Below, piece after piece: positions 62,198 through 64,000 of a stretch of DNA of 64,000 nt. Source of the DNA: Carboxylicivirga mesophila (GTDB lineage Bacteria; Bacteroidota; Bacteroidia; Bacteroidales; Marinilabiliaceae); the NCBI RefSeq assembly GCF_018271975.1, contig NZ_JAGUCN010000001.1:62001-126000 (forward strand). Reading direction: 5' to 3'. Made by a program: the position numbers and the translations under genes. How positions within the stretch are numbered: the first letter of the stretch is position 1; each line of letters opens with the position of its first letter. A model generated the notes under the pieces. That model made no database searches, was not told where the DNA came from, and saw only the letters and a program-made list of their open reading frames with translations.

Positions 62198-63451
62198 TTA
62201 TTTCTTCTTTTTCTTAGCCCGTTTCTTTTTTATGGCTTCATAGGCGATCTCATCTTCTTCAGCCTGGCGCATCAGTGTTTTCCAATCGGCGTGTGTCTCG
62301 GTTGAAAAGTCAATGGTGTCGGCATATTCCTCACGATCAATGTCTGTGATGTCAATGGGATAACCTGTATAGTTCTCAATGGTTTCTAACAGCTCTTTTT
62401 CTTCTTCAGCACAAAATGCAATGGCATACCCCTTCTGTTTGCCACGGCCTGTACGCCCAACGCGGTGCACATAGTTCTCAGGTTGTTCGGGTAAATCGTA
62501 ATTCACCACATAGTCTACATTGGGAATATCAATACCACGGGCACTTACATCGGTGGCAATCAATAGCTTTATCTCACCCGATTTAAAGGCTTTCATGGCC
62601 TCATCGCGTTCGTTCTGTGTTTTATCGCTGTGGATGGTAACCGCTTGTATGTCTACGCGCTCCATCGCTTTTAGCACCCGCTCGCAGCGTACTTTGGTTC
62701 GCACAAAAGCCAATATCTTCTTCTCCGGATTAGAGCGAATAATGCGCTCCAGGAAAAAGCGTTTATCATCCATTTTGATAAAGGCCACTGAGTGGTCAAT
62801 ATTCTTAGCTACCGGATTTTTAGGCGATATCTGTATGCGAATGGGACGGCGAACAAGCGAGTAGGCTAGTTTTTTAATCTTTTTGTCGATGGTGGCCGAG
62901 AAGAATAAGGTTTGTCGTTGCTTGGGCAGGTACTTAATCAGGTCCTGAATATCTTTGTAAAAGCCCAAATCGAGCATGTGATCGGCTTCATCCAATACCA
63001 GTATTTCGGCATTATACACTTTAACCACGCCCTGGTTGATGTAGTCGAATAAACGTCCGGGTGTGGCTACCAATACATCGGTTCCTTTTTTCAGGCGCTC
63101 CACCTGTTCCGTTTGGTCAACACCGCCATAGATAGCTGTGAATTTGAGTGATGTGTTCTTGCCAATCTGCTTAAACACATCGGTAATCTGTTTGGCTAAC
63201 TCGTGTGTAGGAACCATCACAATACAACGAACACCGGTATCCTGCTTTTTGCGCTTTTTCTGAAGCAACTGAAGAATTGGAATAACAAAAGCAGCCGATT
63301 TACCGGTTCCGGTTTGGGCAATGGCCAATACGTCTTCTTTCTCCAGTATAGCCGGAATGGCTTTAAACTGGATGTCCGTTGGACGCTTATACCCTAATTG
63401 GTCGATGCTTTTGGTAATCTTCTCGTCTAAGCCAAACTCTTCAAACTTCAT
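62198..63451 (-). CDS. DEAD-box ATP-dependent RNA helicase
   Basis: A 417-residue SF2 helicase. Q motif FEEFGLDEKITKSIDQLGY...PTDIQ, motif I AQTGTGKS, Ia PTHELAKQ, II VLDEADHM, III SAT, V DVSARGID, VI HRVGRTGR. The C-terminal tail is short and very basic (KKKRAKKKKK), which fits RhlE-like RNA remodelling in ribosome assembly or cold adaptation. The specific subfamily is uncertain. Confidence 0.95.
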   Translation of the reverse strand: MKFEEFGLDEKITKSIDQLGYKRPTDIQFKAIPAILEKEDVLAIAQTGTGKSAAFVIPILQLLQKKRKKQDTGVRCIVMVPTHELAKQITDVFKQIGKNTSLKFTAIYGGVDQTEQVERLKKGTDVLVATPGRLFDYINQGVVKVYNAEILVLDEADHMLDLGFYKDIQDLIKYLPKQRQTLFFSATIDKKIKKLAYSLVRRPIRIQISPKNPVAKNIDHSVAFIKMDDKRFFLERIIRSNPEKKILAFVRTKVRCERVLKAMERVDIQAVTIHSDKTQNERDEAMKAFKSGEIKLLIATDVSARGIDIPNVDYVVNYDLPEQPENYVHRVGRTGRGKQKGYAIAFCAEEEKELLETIENYTGYPIDITDIDREEYADTIDFSTETHADWKTLMRQAEEDEIAYEAIKKKRAKKKKK

Positions 63452-63583
63452 TGTATCTAATTTTCGGCAAAGATACGATTAAAAGTAAGAAAGTTGCGTA
63501 ACAGTAGCTGAGGTGATGAAGGAGTGGATTGACAAAGCAACTTGCTTAGAATGACAGCGGCTAAACAAGTTGCTTAAAACTAA

Positions 63584-63943
63584 CTATTCTGTGATTCTTA
63601 ATCGTAAAATAAACCAGCATACATAGGAGATAAAGAACAGAAACAAACCCCAGATGGTGCTGACACTCGCAGCTTTTAAACCACCAGCCAGTGCTGTTTG
63701 TGATACCTCACCCATTTGCTGGATAACATCAAGGATCTGATATAGCCCCATTGCATTCCACACTAAGCCCGCAAAAAAGGACATACTGCCCAGGTAAAGA
63801 ACACTATTGAGTAACTTAGGAGAAGTTTCTTTTCGTGCAGCCTGACGGCTAAAGTTATAAACAGCCATTGCCAATGCGGCTATGCCTAGTAAGGTTATAA
63901 TCGACATCCCGTAGATGCCACCTTGAATTAGAAAATCAAACAT
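63584..63943 (-). CDS. MotA/TolQ/ExbB-like membrane protein
   Basis: A 119-residue protein with three helices (about 10-30, 45-65, 90-114). The last (GGLKAASVSTIWGLFLFFISY) resembles the conserved channel helix of ExbB/TolQ/MotA proteins, where a Thr/Gly-rich helix follows a cytoplasmic loop. It is shorter than typical ExbB, and no ExbD is adjacent. The assignment is tentative. Confidence 0.5.
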   Translation of the reverse strand: MFDFLIQGGIYGMSIITLLGIAALAMAVYNFSRQAARKETSPKLLNSVLYLGSMSFFAGLVWNAMGLYQILDVIQQMGEVSQTALAGGLKAASVSTIWGLFLFFISYVCWFILRLRITE

Positions 63944-64000
63944 GATGAATCATTTAGGTTTAACAATATATGCCAAACTTATTGGTGAACCATAGAAGTA

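Overview
The window looks like a chromosomal segment of a member of the Bacteroidota, most likely order Marinilabiliales/Bacteroidales (inference). The grounds are: a lysS-gpsA-pgi block of the kind seen in Bacteroidales; a T9SS-type C-terminal sorting domain; a TonB-dependent receptor; GH29 and GH3 glycosidases; DUF4834, C_GCAxxG_C_C and YfhO-family proteins; double-glycine peptide leaders of the GG-Bacteroidales type; and weak or absent Shine-Dalgarno sequences. I see no rRNA, tRNA, CRISPR array, transposase, integrase or phage gene.

Region 1 (1-7 kb) is a peptide-secretion locus: an HTH protein, an HlyD-type adaptor, a C39-peptidase ABC transporter (PCAT), a second HTH protein, three double-glycine precursor peptides and three small membrane proteins that are immunity candidates. 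Two precursor genes are each followed by a stem-loop and then a small membrane protein gene. Two four-helix-bundle genes sit inside this operon, each bracketed by inverted GTGAA/TTCAC-rich tracts that reach into the end of the preceding gene and up to the start codon of the next. Both HTH proteins carry a leader-like double-glycine motif in their C-terminal part, followed in each by exactly 25 residues. This is the most unusual signal in the window.

Region 2 (7-18 kb) is AT-rich accessory DNA: single-gene units on the + strand (coiled-coil protein, CPBP membrane protease, aspartyl protease-PDZ, frameshifted BspA-type LRR protein, esterase, trypsin-like lipoprotein, S41 protease, TonB-C protein). 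They are separated by interspersed repeats, including a 176-bp element present twice with a diverged third copy, a 14-bp core present four times, and an eight-unit 21-bp periodic array.

Region 3 (18-34 kb) carries GH29 fucosidase, a LAS-type metallopeptidase-like protein, an acyl-CoA synthetase, a Crp-DUF2892 unit, a UPF0316 protein, a cysteine desulfurase with a C_GCAxxG_C_C partner, pgi, gpsA and lysS. A GxxExxY gene bracketed by inverted ATCTGCG repeats lies between gpsA and pgi.

Region 4 (34-64 kb) is mostly core genome: HAD phosphatase, an outer-membrane barrel with a helix-hairpin-helix barrel protein, SbcCD, patatin phospholipase, YfiR plus TonB receptor, glyS, an RDD protein, TruC-type pseudouridine synthase, YfhO, GH3-PA14 glucosidase, a deoxycytidylate deaminase-like protein, a CtpA-type protease, DUF4834, a DEAD-box helicase and an ExbB/MotA-like membrane protein. 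Clear rho-independent terminators follow lysS, pgi, the TonB receptor, glyS, yfhO and the CtpA-type protease gene.
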